The position numbers were made by a program, and so were the translations under genes. The notes below the pieces were generated by a model, which saw nothing but the letters and a program-made list of their open reading frames with translations, had not been told where the DNA came from and made no database searches. A DNA stretch of 64,000 nt from NCBI RefSeq assembly GCF_022788635.1, contig NZ_CP076024.1, positions 1,860,001 through 1,924,000 on the forward strand, written 5' to 3'. How positions within the stretch are numbered: the first letter of the stretch is position 1; each line of letters opens with the position of its first letter. This document shows positions 8,673-17,020 of this stretch, piece after piece. Source of the DNA: Methylobacter sp. S3L5C. Lineage in GTDB: Bacteria > Pseudomonadota > Gammaproteobacteria > Methylococcales > Methylomonadaceae.

Positions 8673-9242
8673 ATGCTTAATGTATTATTGATTGAAAGTG
8701 ATCTTGATAATACATTGCTGGAAAACAGCATTAAAGACATTGGTTACCAATGCTTAAAAATCAAATATGGTCCTGCAGTGTTAGCGCTGATTAAGGACAT
8801 CACGCCGGATGCCCTTATTTTCAATCTTGATACACCCTCTAAAAAATTACTGGCTGATCTGAAAGCGCTTAATGATCAATCGCCTTTGCCGGTCATTATG
8901 TTTGTCAATGATACGACTACAGATATTATTAACCAGGTTATTAAAGCCGACATCAGTGCTTTTATAGTCGATGGTCTTCAGGGTAATCGTATTAACACCA
9001 TCATCAACGTGGCTATCGCCAGATTTAAACATCAGCAAGCGCTTAAATACGCACTGGAAGAAGCTTGTGTAAAGCTTGAAGACAGAAAGCAGATTGATCG
9101 TGCCAAAGCCATTTTAATAAAAACGCAAAATTTTACTGAACACGAGGCTTACCATACGCTTAGAAAATTGGCGATGGATAGAAATATTACCTTGGGCGAA
9201 ATGGCTAAAAATGTTGTTGCCATGTCGGAACTGTTTAAATAA
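8673..9242 (+). CDS. nasT: NasT-like response regulator with ANTAR RNA-binding domain
   Basis: The 189-residue protein has an N-terminal receiver-like domain and a C-terminal ANTAR domain. The receiver begins VLLIESDLDN and keeps an aspartate in IFNLDTPS. The ANTAR domain, from about residue 125, has the helices DRAKAILIKTQNFTEHEAYHTL and LGEMAKNVV. ANTAR proteins bind paired hexaloop hairpins in leader RNAs and prevent termination; NasT does this for nitrate assimilation genes. Its likely RNA target lies at 10406-10448 upstream of nrtA. The usual partner NasS, an NrtA-like nitrate sensor without signal peptide, is not encoded next to it, and a GAF protein follows instead. No strong ribosome site is visible before the ATG. 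Confidence 0.82.
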   Translation: MLNVLLIESDLDNTLLENSIKDIGYQCLKIKYGPAVLALIKDITPDALIFNLDTPSKKLLADLKALNDQSPLPVIMFVNDTTTDIINQVIKADISAFIVDGLQGNRINTIINVAIARFKHQQALKYALEEACVKLEDRKQIDRAKAILIKTQNFTEHEAYHTLRKLAMDRNITLGEMAKNVVAMSELFK

Positions 9243-9268
9243 CAAAGCCTTAACTGTATCTACCAGCA

Positions 9269-10192
9269 ATGAAAACCTTTATCAAAGTTACTGAAGTATG
9301 GATTCCAGACAAAGAACGCACTCAATTGGAATTTGGCTCCGGTTTATATGGCGGACTAACCGATTTTAAAGTAGACAGCGAGCAACAAAAATTCGCTTAT
9401 AACGAAGGCTTGCCGGGTAAGGCTTGGGCTGCCGGTCATCCCATTGTTCTGGCAAAATTTGAACACTCTTATTTTAAGCGTATCGCTGCTGCAAAAAATG
9501 CCGGTTTAACCTGCGGTATTGCCATACCTATTTTTTCCGGCGACTTTCTGATGGCTGTCGTGGTTTTTTTATGTGGCGATGACGAGGATCATGCCGGAGC
9601 TATCGAGGTTTGGTGCAATAATCCGGTTTTGGATAAAAGTCTTGCTGTTATGGACGGTTATTACGGCACACTGCAATATTTTGAAGCTGTCTCCAGACAA
9701 ATCAGCGTACCTAAAGGCCAAGGTTTGGCTGGACTGGCTTGGGAATCGGGTATGCCCGTTCTTATCGATGATATCAGCAAAGCAGATACTTTTATTAGAG
9801 CGGGTGACGCACAACAGGCCGGTATTACTATGGGCATTGGTATTCCTGTTGCCGATAATCCCGGACAGTCTTATATCATGACCTTTTTGTCAGCAAAAGC
9901 GACGCCTATTGCCAAACGTATTCAGATATGGATTCCAGATCAGGAAGGCAAACAACTCATTTGTCAGCAGGGTTATAGTAAAAGCAGTAATGAGCTTGCG
10001 AAAATATTTGAAACCATGGCGGTTACCAAAGGCGTTGGTGCCTTGGGCAGAGTCTGGCTGACGGGCATGCCTGTTATCACGGGTAATCAGGAGTCCGACT
10101 ATAGTCCGGAGCTGGATAGTCTAAGCAGTATGTTGGCCATACCGGTTATAGAAAAAGGCCGGCTAAAAGCCATTGTCAGTTTTCTGTTTTAA
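9269..10192 (+). CDS. Triple-GAF-domain protein, putative NasT partner sensor
   Basis: The 307-residue protein consists of three GAF-like repeats of about 100 residues. Each combines a strand such as VTEVWIPD or IQIWIPD, a motif of the form GLPGKAWAAGHPIV (repeats GLAGLAWESGMPVL, GALGRVWLTGMPVI), and an IPI or IPV strand. It has no membrane segment, kinase, cyclase or DNA-binding domain, so it probably binds a small ligand or a protein partner. It starts 26 bp after nasT and before the nrtA leader. I infer a sensor role for the ANTAR protein in place of NasS; this is not established. Confidence 0.75.
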   Translation: MKTFIKVTEVWIPDKERTQLEFGSGLYGGLTDFKVDSEQQKFAYNEGLPGKAWAAGHPIVLAKFEHSYFKRIAAAKNAGLTCGIAIPIFSGDFLMAVVVFLCGDDEDHAGAIEVWCNNPVLDKSLAVMDGYYGTLQYFEAVSRQISVPKGQGLAGLAWESGMPVLIDDISKADTFIRAGDAQQAGITMGIGIPVADNPGQSYIMTFLSAKATPIAKRIQIWIPDQEGKQLICQQGYSKSSNELAKIFETMAVTKGVGALGRVWLTGMPVITGNQESDYSPELDSLSSMLAIPVIEKGRLKAIVSFLF

Positions 10193-10375
10193 AGTTAACC
10201 GAGTCAGTGAGTGCTGATTTGGTGCAAAATATTTTTACTGTCGCACATTACTGGAGCGCAGCAATTAATAATTCCGATATTGATGTTTACCATCAAAATT
10301 TTTATTTGTAATAAGATAAGTGTAACTGATTGTATTTATTTATCTATTTTAAATATAAATACTTTTCTATGATTT

Positions 10376-10391
10376 TGGCATAGCTTATGCT
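10376..10391 (+). promoter_or_regulatory. Candidate sigma-54 promoter of nrt operon
   Basis: TGGCATAGCTTATGCT has GG at 10377-10378 and GC at 10389-10390 with 10 nt between, the sigma-54 geometry. The predicted start near 10402 is just before the first leader hairpin, so the transcript would open directly with the antiterminator structure. Confidence 0.62.
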
Positions 10392-10405
10392 TTAACATTA
10401 TCAGA

Positions 10406-10448
10406 GGCTCCAACGTTGGAGTCACCATTCCTTGCTCAAAGTTGAGCA
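10406..10448 (+). promoter_or_regulatory. ANTAR-target two-hairpin leader RNA of nrtA
   Basis: Hairpin P1 (10406-10423) pairs GGCTCC with GGAGTC around the hexaloop AACGTT. Hairpin P2 (10433-10448) pairs TGCTC with GAGCA around the hexaloop AAAGTT. Both loops have A at position 1 and G at position 4, the defining pattern of ANTAR-bound RNAs, and the linker is about 9 nt. A terminator follows immediately. The NasT-like protein encoded at 8673-9242 is the obvious ligand, which would allow readthrough into nrtA when active. Confidence 0.78.
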
Positions 10449-10454
10449 CCAGAC

Positions 10455-10514
10455 AAAGGCGTCGCTAAATCTCAGTGTTGTTATTGACACAGAGGTTTTC
10501 GACGCTTTTTTTTT
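10455..10514 (+). terminator. Leader terminator upstream of nrtA
   Basis: The stem GCGTCG (10459-10464) pairs with CGACGC (10500-10505), extended outward by AAAG/TTTT pairs, and is followed by nine T residues at 10506-10514. An inner GTGT/ACAC stem extends the structure. It lies between the ANTAR hairpins and the nrtA ATG, so it is probably the conditional terminator of the operon. Confidence 0.8.
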
Positions 10515-10545
10515 GCACTGAATATCTGAACAGGATAAAGCCGTT

Positions 10546-11946
10546 ATGAAAAAATCGGGAAAATTAACTATTAAAAATCTGGTTACAGCACTTGTAACCG
10601 TCGCCGCTATGTCAACGTTAAGCTTTGCGTCCAGTGTTGGTGCTGTTGAAAAACTGGAGAAAGAAAGTCTGAAGTTGGGCTTTATCAAATTAACCGATAT
10701 GGCACCTTTAGCGGTTGCTTTTGAAAAAGGCTATTTCGAAGATGAAGGGCTTTCCGTCCAAATTGAAGCTCAAGCCAACTGGAAGGTTTTATTGGACCGG
10801 GTTATCAATGGTGAGCTTGATGGTGCCCACATGCTGGCAACATTGCCCTTTGGAACTGCCATAGGTTATGGTACCAAAGCAGATATTATCAGTGCTTTCA
10901 CGATGACCTTAAATGGCGATGCCATTACGGTATCGAATGATGTCTGGAAGCAAATGAAACCGCAGATACCCATGCAGGACGGTAAACCGGTACATCCTGT
11001 TAAAGCGGATACCTTAAAGCCGGTACTTGAAAAATATAAAAATGCCGGCAAACCGTTCAATATGGCAATGACTTTTCCGGTTGGAACTCATAATATGAAA
11101 TTGCGTTACTGGCTGGCAGCCGGTGGTATTAAACCGGGATATTATGCACCGCCGGAAGACACTTCCGGTCAAATTGATGCCGAAGCCATATTGTCAGTAA
11201 CCCCGCCACCACAAATGCCGGCTACTATGGATTCAGGCACTATTGTTGGTTATTGCGTCGGTGAACCCTGGAATCAGCAAGCCGTATTTAAAGGTATAGG
11301 TGTCCCGGTTATCAGCGATTATGAACTGATGAAAAATAGTCCTGAAAAAATTTTTGGGGTGACCAAAGAATGGGCGGATAAATATCCTAATACCCACTTG
11401 GCAGTCATCAAGGCCTTAATTCGTGCATCAATGTGGCTGGATGCAGAAAATAATAAAAACCGTAACGAAGGCGTAGAAATGCTCTCGCAAAAACAGTATG
11501 TCGGTGCTGACTATGAGGTTATTGCCAACAGCATGAACGGCACTTTTGAATACGAAAAGGGTGATAAACGTGCATTACCCGATTTTAATGTGTTTTTTCG
11601 TTATAACGGCTCTTACCCCTATTACAGCGATGCGGTTTGGAGCTTGACCCAAATGCGTCGCTGGGGACAAATCAACGAGCAAAAACCGGATGCCTGGTAT
11701 ATGGAAATTGCCAAAAAAGTGTACCGCCCTGATATTTACATGGCAGCAGCCAAAGCCTTAATTGCCGAAGGTAAAGCTAAAGCCGGCGACTTTCCCTCTG
11801 ATAAAGAAACCGGCTTTAAAGCACCCAGCGCCGACTTTATCGATGGCATTGTTTATGACGGTAACAAACCTAATGAGTATCTGACTAAATTTACTATCGG
11901 TCTTAAAGGCAAACAAAAAGTAGCCGGTGGCAAGGTTGTTGAGTAA
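10546..11946 (+). CDS. nrtA: Nitrate ABC transporter substrate-binding protein
   Basis: The 466-residue protein has an N-terminal signal sequence (LVTALVTVAAMSTLSFASSVGA) and then the NrtA/NasF fold. Family markers are LKLGFIKLTDMAPLAVAFEKGYFEDEGL, in which the first strand and the A-P-L-A core align, together with GELDGAHML and the region MAMTFPVGTHNMKLRYWLAAGG. The signal sequence distinguishes it from the cytoplasmic sensor NasS. It binds nitrate or nitrite in the periplasm for the NrtB/NrtCD importer. Control is probably by the sigma-54 promoter and ANTAR leader upstream. Confidence 0.92.
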   Translation: MKKSGKLTIKNLVTALVTVAAMSTLSFASSVGAVEKLEKESLKLGFIKLTDMAPLAVAFEKGYFEDEGLSVQIEAQANWKVLLDRVINGELDGAHMLATLPFGTAIGYGTKADIISAFTMTLNGDAITVSNDVWKQMKPQIPMQDGKPVHPVKADTLKPVLEKYKNAGKPFNMAMTFPVGTHNMKLRYWLAAGGIKPGYYAPPEDTSGQIDAEAILSVTPPPQMPATMDSGTIVGYCVGEPWNQQAVFKGIGVPVISDYELMKNSPEKIFGVTKEWADKYPNTHLAVIKALIRASMWLDAENNKNRNEGVEMLSQKQYVGADYEVIANSMNGTFEYEKGDKRALPDFNVFFRYNGSYPYYSDAVWSLTQMRRWGQINEQKPDAWYMEIAKKVYRPDIYMAAAKALIAEGKAKAGDFPSDKETGFKAPSADFIDGIVYDGNKPNEYLTKFTIGLKGKQKVAGGKVVE

Positions 11947-12015
11947 TACCCGAATTTCCGGGTAGTAATGCAGGGTATGTTGATGCAGGAGCGGGCCGGC
12001 ATGACCGGTTCCTGC
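11947..12015 (+). other. Two hairpins between nrtA and nrtB
   Basis: The first hairpin pairs TACCCG with CGGGTA (11947-11964) directly after the nrtA stop. The second pairs GCAGGA with TCCTGC (11985-12015), with an inner CCGG/CCGG stem. Neither has a T run. They may stabilise the nrtA 3' end and keep the binding protein in excess over the membrane parts, as is common in ABC operons. Confidence 0.45.
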
Positions 12016-12042
12016 AGACGTTAAGCAAATCGAGGTCAAAAA

Positions 12043-13059
12043 ATGAACAACCAATTAATCAAATTTTTTAACATAACCGGCTTAACCTGGTTTGTACCTT
12101 TTGTAAAAATAGCGGCCGGTGAAAATCCTGCACAACAAGCCCGTCAGCTATTTTTGATTATGGGCGTACCCATTATTGCTTTTACTTTGTTTCTGGGGCT
12201 TTGGAGTTTTTCCGCTGCCAAAGTTAACACCAGTCTTGGCGCAATACCCGGCCCTGTTGCCGTTTGGCATGAGGCTGGGGGCTTATTGACGGAACATTTC
12301 GCAGAAAGGGACAAAGAAGCCAAGTTTTATCAACGCCAGCAAGAGCGCAATACACAAACATTGGCAGAAAATCCGGCAGCTGAAATTAAATCCCGGCCTT
12401 ATAACGGTCAGGCGACTTATCTGGACAAGATTTTCACCAGTCTTTATACGGTTTTTGCAGGCTTTGTCATTGCCACACTGATCGCTGTGCCACTGGGTCT
12501 TTTATGTGGCATGAGTCCGGTTGTCAATACGGCAATCAACCCACTGATTCAGCTTTTTAAACCGGTATCACCATTGGCCTGGTTACCTATTGTGACGCTG
12601 GTTGTCAGTGCGGTTTATATTACTACCGAGGATTCATGGTTTGAAAAATCTTTTTTAACATCAGCCATTACGGTAACGCTGTGTTCGCTTTGGCCAACCT
12701 TAATTAATACCGCTGTCGGCGTATCTTCCATAGATAAAGATTTGGTTAACGTAGGCAAGGTATTACGTCTTAACTGGTTTACGCAGATTAAAAAAATCAT
12801 TTTACCATCGGCTTTGCCTTATATTTTTACCGGCATGCGGTTATCGCTGGGAGTGGGCTGGATGGTGTTAATTGCTGCGGAAATGCTGGCACAAAATCCG
12901 GGGCTGGGGAAATTTATCTGGGATGAATTTCAAAACGGCAGCTCAAATTCCTTGGGACGAATCATGGTGGCTGTATTTACCATTGGTATTATCGGTTTTA
13001 TTTTGGACCGTATCATGCAGTCATTTCAAAAAGTATTCTCTTTTGGTAAAGATATTTAA
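12043..13059 (+). CDS. nrtB: Nitrate ABC transporter permease
   Basis: The 338-residue inner-membrane permease belongs to the BPD_transp_1 family. The EAA loop is visible as VGKVLRLNWFTQIKKIILPSALPYIFTG, with the family markers for nitrate/sulfonate/taurine permeases around it and a C-terminal GLGKFIWDEFQNGS segment. A hydrophilic, charged stretch of about 45 residues (AERDKEAKFYQRQQER and following) separates the first helix from the core, longer than in many permeases of this group. The start has GAGG about 9 bp upstream. It works with nrtA and the tandem ATPase encoded next. Confidence 0.92.
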   Translation: MNNQLIKFFNITGLTWFVPFVKIAAGENPAQQARQLFLIMGVPIIAFTLFLGLWSFSAAKVNTSLGAIPGPVAVWHEAGGLLTEHFAERDKEAKFYQRQQERNTQTLAENPAAEIKSRPYNGQATYLDKIFTSLYTVFAGFVIATLIAVPLGLLCGMSPVVNTAINPLIQLFKPVSPLAWLPIVTLVVSAVYITTEDSWFEKSFLTSAITVTLCSLWPTLINTAVGVSSIDKDLVNVGKVLRLNWFTQIKKIILPSALPYIFTGMRLSLGVGWMVLIAAEMLAQNPGLGKFIWDEFQNGSSNSLGRIMVAVFTIGIIGFILDRIMQSFQKVFSFGKDI

Positions 13060-13072
13060 TCAGGAGTCTGTT

Positions 13073-14824
13073 ATGCCAACCGTAAAAATTAAATTAGTTC
13101 ATAGTAGTGTAGTGACTAAAAAGCCCTTGCCATTAAACGATCCTTACTTGCCGTTAGTGGAATTAAAGAATGTTTGTAAAGCTTATGGTGACGGTAAAGA
13201 TAAAACATCGATTCTGAAAAATATCAATTTAACCGTTAAACAGGGTGAGTTTATCGCCATTGTCGGCTTTTCCGGCAGTGGAAAAACCACGTTGATTTCA
13301 ACCATTGCAGGTTTAATTCAGGCTGACAGCGGTGAAGTATTAAAACAGGGGCAGCCAATTACCGGGCCGGGGCCTGATCGTGGCGTGGTATTTCAAAATT
13401 ATTCGTTGATGCCGTGGTTAACGGTTTATGAAAACGTAGCTTTGGCAGTTGATACCATTTTTAAAGACTGGACTGCCGAACAACGTAAAGCGCATACAGA
13501 AAAATATATTCGTATGGTTAATCTGGGTGCTGCCATGGCTAAAAAACCGGCGGAATTATCGGGCGGCATGCGCCAACGGGTTAATGTAGCCCGGGCTCTG
13601 GCGGCCAGTCCGGATATTTTATTACTGGATGAACCGCTAAGTGCCCTGGATGCGTTGACACGCGGTAATTTGCAGGATGAAATTTTACAAATCTGGGAGC
13701 AGGAAAAGAAAACAGTTATCCTGATTACCAATGATGTCGATGAAGCTATTTATATGGCAGATCGTGTTATTCCGTTAAACCCTGGCCCTGATGCAACCTT
13801 TGGCCCCGATTTTCTTATCGATATTGAACGGCCACGTAATAGAACGGCGTTAAATCATAACGAAACATTTAAAAAATGTCGTGCCGAAATTACCCAATAT
13901 CTAATGGCTATTGGCATCGAAAAGACCGGGGAATCGGCACCGGATAAAATTATCCTGCCAACGGTTCGGCCTAATACCAGCAATGATTGGAACCGGGATA
14001 GTTCCGCACTAAAATCGAGTAAGGAGGGCCTGGGCCGGCCTCGCTATCTGGAGTTTTCGCAGTTGTCAAAAAGTTACCCGACACCCGATGGTAACAGCAG
14101 CGTTAAAGTTGTTGACGGTTTTGACCTGAAAATGAAAAAAGGTGAGTTTATCTCCATTATCGGTCATTCAGGTTGCGGTAAATCCACGGTTTTATCAATG
14201 ACTGCCGGATTAAACAGTATTTCCGAAGGAGGTATTGTTCTTGATAACCGCGAGATTGATGGCGCGGGTCCTGATCGTGGCGTGGTATTTCAGGCTCCCA
14301 GCCTGTTTCCGTGGTTGACGGCATTTGAAAATGTGACATTGGGGGTTGATAAGGTTTATCCCCATGCCACCAAAGCAGAGCGTAACGATATTGTTGAATA
14401 CTACCTGACCCGTGTTGGCTTGGCAGATTCATTGCATAAAAAAGCCGCTGAACTATCTAATGGAATGCGCCAACGGGTAGGAATTGCTCGCGCCTTTGCC
14501 TTGTCACCCAAGTTGCTGTTACTTGATGAACCTTTCGGTATGTTGGATTCATTAACGCGCTGGGAGTTGCAGGAAGTTTTGATGGAAGTTTGGGAGCGGA
14601 CGCACGTAACCGCTATCGTCGTGACACACGATGTTGATGAAGCTATTTTATTGGCAGACCGCGTGGTGATGATGACCAACGGCCCTCATGCAAAAATAGG
14701 CAAAATAGAAGTCATCGATTTACCCAGGCCGCGCACGCGAAAAGCATTGCTTGCACACCCTGATTATTATAAATACCGGGAAAGTTTATTAACTTTTCTG
14801 GCCGAATGCGATCAGGCACATTAG
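13073..14824 (+). CDS. nrtCD: Tandem ATP-binding subunit of nitrate ABC importer
   Basis: The 583-residue protein carries two complete ABC ATPase domains in one chain. Domain 1 has Walker A GFSGSGKTT (about 65-73), signature LSGGMRQR and Walker B ILLLDEP, but its switch motif reads ITNDVDEA, with Asn where His is usual. Domain 2 has Walker A GHSGCGKST (about 364-372), signature LSNGMRQR and a normal VTHDVDEA. The frame is open farther upstream, but the ATG at 13073 with CAGGAG six bases before it is clearly the start. In cyanobacteria these functions are on two proteins, NrtC and NrtD, and NrtC carries an NrtA-like domain that is missing here. The His-to-Asn change suggests asymmetric ATP sites. 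Confidence 0.92.
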   Translation: MPTVKIKLVHSSVVTKKPLPLNDPYLPLVELKNVCKAYGDGKDKTSILKNINLTVKQGEFIAIVGFSGSGKTTLISTIAGLIQADSGEVLKQGQPITGPGPDRGVVFQNYSLMPWLTVYENVALAVDTIFKDWTAEQRKAHTEKYIRMVNLGAAMAKKPAELSGGMRQRVNVARALAASPDILLLDEPLSALDALTRGNLQDEILQIWEQEKKTVILITNDVDEAIYMADRVIPLNPGPDATFGPDFLIDIERPRNRTALNHNETFKKCRAEITQYLMAIGIEKTGESAPDKIILPTVRPNTSNDWNRDSSALKSSKEGLGRPRYLEFSQLSKSYPTPDGNSSVKVVDGFDLKMKKGEFISIIGHSGCGKSTVLSMTAGLNSISEGGIVLDNREIDGAGPDRGVVFQAPSLFPWLTAFENVTLGVDKVYPHATKAERNDIVEYYLTRVGLADSLHKKAAELSNGMRQRVGIARAFALSPKLLLLDEPFGMLDSLTRWELQEVLMEVWERTHVTAIVVTHDVDEAILLADRVVMMTNGPHAKIGKIEVIDLPRPRTRKALLAHPDYYKYRESLLTFLAECDQAH

Positions 14825-14918
14825 GGAAATCTGCTCATAAAATAGACTTATGGATCATCGTTCCCTGCTTCAGGTTTTACGAAACCATCATTTATCAATT
14901 AATAACGTAGGGGGCTTT

Positions 14919-16214
14919 ATGCCGAGGCAACAAAAAAAAATTCCATTATCGGTTGCGCTGTTGACATTATCGGTAGCGAGCCATTCTGCCTTGGCAGGTG
15001 TTACCCAAGAGGTTGAAGATGCGCTTAATTTTTATCATTATGGTAAAAACGGTGCGGTAAAAATTGATTTAAACACGCGTTATGAAAATGTTAATCAAGG
15101 CGATGTCATGACCAAGCCCATTGGCGGCGTACCTGCCAAACAACAACCCGATACCGCCAACGCCGTGACCTCACGGTTACGTTTGGGGTTGTTGTCACCT
15201 GTGTTTCATGGTTTGCAAGGTTATGCGGAATACGAAGGCGTCTATGCCATGGATTCGAATTACAATAGTACGGTTAACGGTAAAAGCCAATATTCAACGG
15301 TTGCCGATCCTTACGTCAGCGAACTTGACCAGTTATGGCTTAGTTATGCAGGTTTTGCCGATACCATCATAAAAGGCGGGCGGCAACGTATCAAACTGGA
15401 TGATGATCGATTTATTGGTAACGTCGGTTGGAGACAGTTGGAGCAAACCTATGACTCGGTGCTGATTACTCACAACAATCAACAACTTTTTGGCCTGACC
15501 GTTAATGTTGGCTATATGGGCAATGTAAAAACGTTTACCTCGACGACCGAAAACATTAATGCACCGATACTCAATGTTAATTACAAGCTGGGAGATTACG
15601 GTAATCTGGTTGGTTATGGTTATTGGCTGGGTTATACCGAGCAGGAAAATTATAATAAATCCAACCAGACTTATGGTCTTCGTGTGACCAATTATCAAAA
15701 ACCGGGTGACTCCTTTAAAGTAAGTGATAATTATGGTCTGCTTTATACGGCCGAATGGAGTATTCAGTCGGATTACCAAAACAGCCTGCAAAAATATACC
15801 GTCAATCGTTTTAACTTGATGGGTGGCTTAACCGCGCATATGTTTACCTTTCAAGGTGCCATGGAGCAACTGGATGGCGTTGGCCAAAATAAAACCTTTA
15901 TTACCCCGTTGGGTACCAATCATGCCTTTCAGGGTTGGGCAGATCTGTTTCTGGTGACCCCTAAAGATGGTATTCGTGATGTATTTGGCACCATGATTAC
16001 CTCGCTTGATAAGGGCAGCGTTGCCTTAACCGGTGTTTATCATGCTTTTTATGATGACACTGGAAGTGTTCATTACGGCGATGAATGGGATTTTATGGCG
16101 ACCAAAAAATTTGGTAAGCACTATTCGGTGCTTGCAAAATATGCTTATTACAATGCCGATCAGTACAACACAGATACCCAGAAAATCTGGTTACAAGGTA
16201 ATATTAGTTTCTAA
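14919..16214 (+). CDS. Outer-membrane beta-barrel porin in nrt cluster
   Basis: The 431-residue product has a clear signal peptide (MPRQQKKIPLSVALLTLSVA, then SHSALA) and alternating amphipathic strands ending in IWLQGNISF, with the terminal Phe expected of outer-membrane barrels. The pattern RLRLGLLSP, AYEGVYAMDS-like strands and GGRQRIKLDDDRFIGNVGWRQ resembles alginate-export/OprD-like porins. The frame opens at 14850, but GGGG before the ATG at 14919 and the signal peptide fix the start. It lies 94 bp after nrtCD and is probably part of the operon, suggesting an outer-membrane channel for nitrate. The substrate is inference. Confidence 0.78.
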   Translation: MPRQQKKIPLSVALLTLSVASHSALAGVTQEVEDALNFYHYGKNGAVKIDLNTRYENVNQGDVMTKPIGGVPAKQQPDTANAVTSRLRLGLLSPVFHGLQGYAEYEGVYAMDSNYNSTVNGKSQYSTVADPYVSELDQLWLSYAGFADTIIKGGRQRIKLDDDRFIGNVGWRQLEQTYDSVLITHNNQQLFGLTVNVGYMGNVKTFTSTTENINAPILNVNYKLGDYGNLVGYGYWLGYTEQENYNKSNQTYGLRVTNYQKPGDSFKVSDNYGLLYTAEWSIQSDYQNSLQKYTVNRFNLMGGLTAHMFTFQGAMEQLDGVGQNKTFITPLGTNHAFQGWADLFLVTPKDGIRDVFGTMITSLDKGSVALTGVYHAFYDDTGSVHYGDEWDFMATKKFGKHYSVLAKYAYYNADQYNTDTQKIWLQGNISF

Positions 16215-17020
16215 ATCATATCGTGTGTTTTAGGTGCCGGCTATAAAAGCTCTCGGCGTCAATCGTTAAAATAGTTTTCTACCAAGTGTACGGCGAATTG
16301 TATTGCTCTTTTTGCCTAATCATTTTTTTCATTGAAAAATAGTTACTTGGCCTCCCTGCTACGTAGCTATTTCCTTGTTCCAACAGTTTTTTTGGTAGTT
16401 ATTCAATCTTTTTTAGTTCTGGCTATGTAAATTCTGCAAAATAACATAGAAATAGTGGTGTATGCATAGTTTGCTGAAATATATCCATTCCTTGCGATTT
16501 TGTTTTATTTAGCAGGGCTCTGATCTGGTAAATGCTGTCTTAAAGATACGTAAGTCATGGCGGATGATAAGGAGTGCCAAGAAAAATTGCTAAAACAGAA
16601 AAGTATTATGAGGTAATTAGAATAATTGAATGCTATGATCTTAAATATTTTATATATTTGTGAATTTAATAGACAAATATAATAAATTTTTTTTTAAAAA
16701 AATATTTATAACTAACGGATTATTAGTTTCGATTTTATTGTATTTGTCGTTAATATAAAATATATTTGCATTTAATGAAATTAAGTTTAATCGGTTAAAG
16801 GACTATCTCAATTGAATTTTTTTAAATTTTTAGGCAATAGGTATAAAACCGGCGGGCTTTACTTATCGATTATTTGACATGTTTTAAAACATTTTTTCGT
16901 CATCTTATAAAACGATGACATTACTGGCTCATAGCACTTCTCTTGGTCTTACATACTGTTTTGATGGCTAAAAACTTGCAAATCCAACGAGCAGTAACCT
17001 ACTTAAAATAAGATTAGAAC
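16215..17020. other. Long AT-rich non-coding region upstream of autotransporter
   Basis: About 800 bp with strongly raised AT content, long T and A runs around 16660-16710 and no supportable gene. Only reading frames of about 20 codons occur. A TTGACA at 16874 and TATAAA at 16906 are too far apart (26 bp) to be a sigma-70 promoter. It probably holds the promoter and a long 5' leader of the autotransporter gene. AT-rich DNA like this is often silenced by H-NS-type proteins, which I cannot show here. Confidence 0.5.

Noticed and set aside
14850-14918. N-terminal extension of the nrt-cluster porin
   Set aside because: The signal peptide begins at ATG 14919, which is preceded by a GGGG ribosome-site-like run; the extension would bury the signal.
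16874-16911. Sigma-70 promoter for the autotransporter
   Set aside because: TTGACA and TATAAA are 26 bp apart, much more than the usual 16-18.
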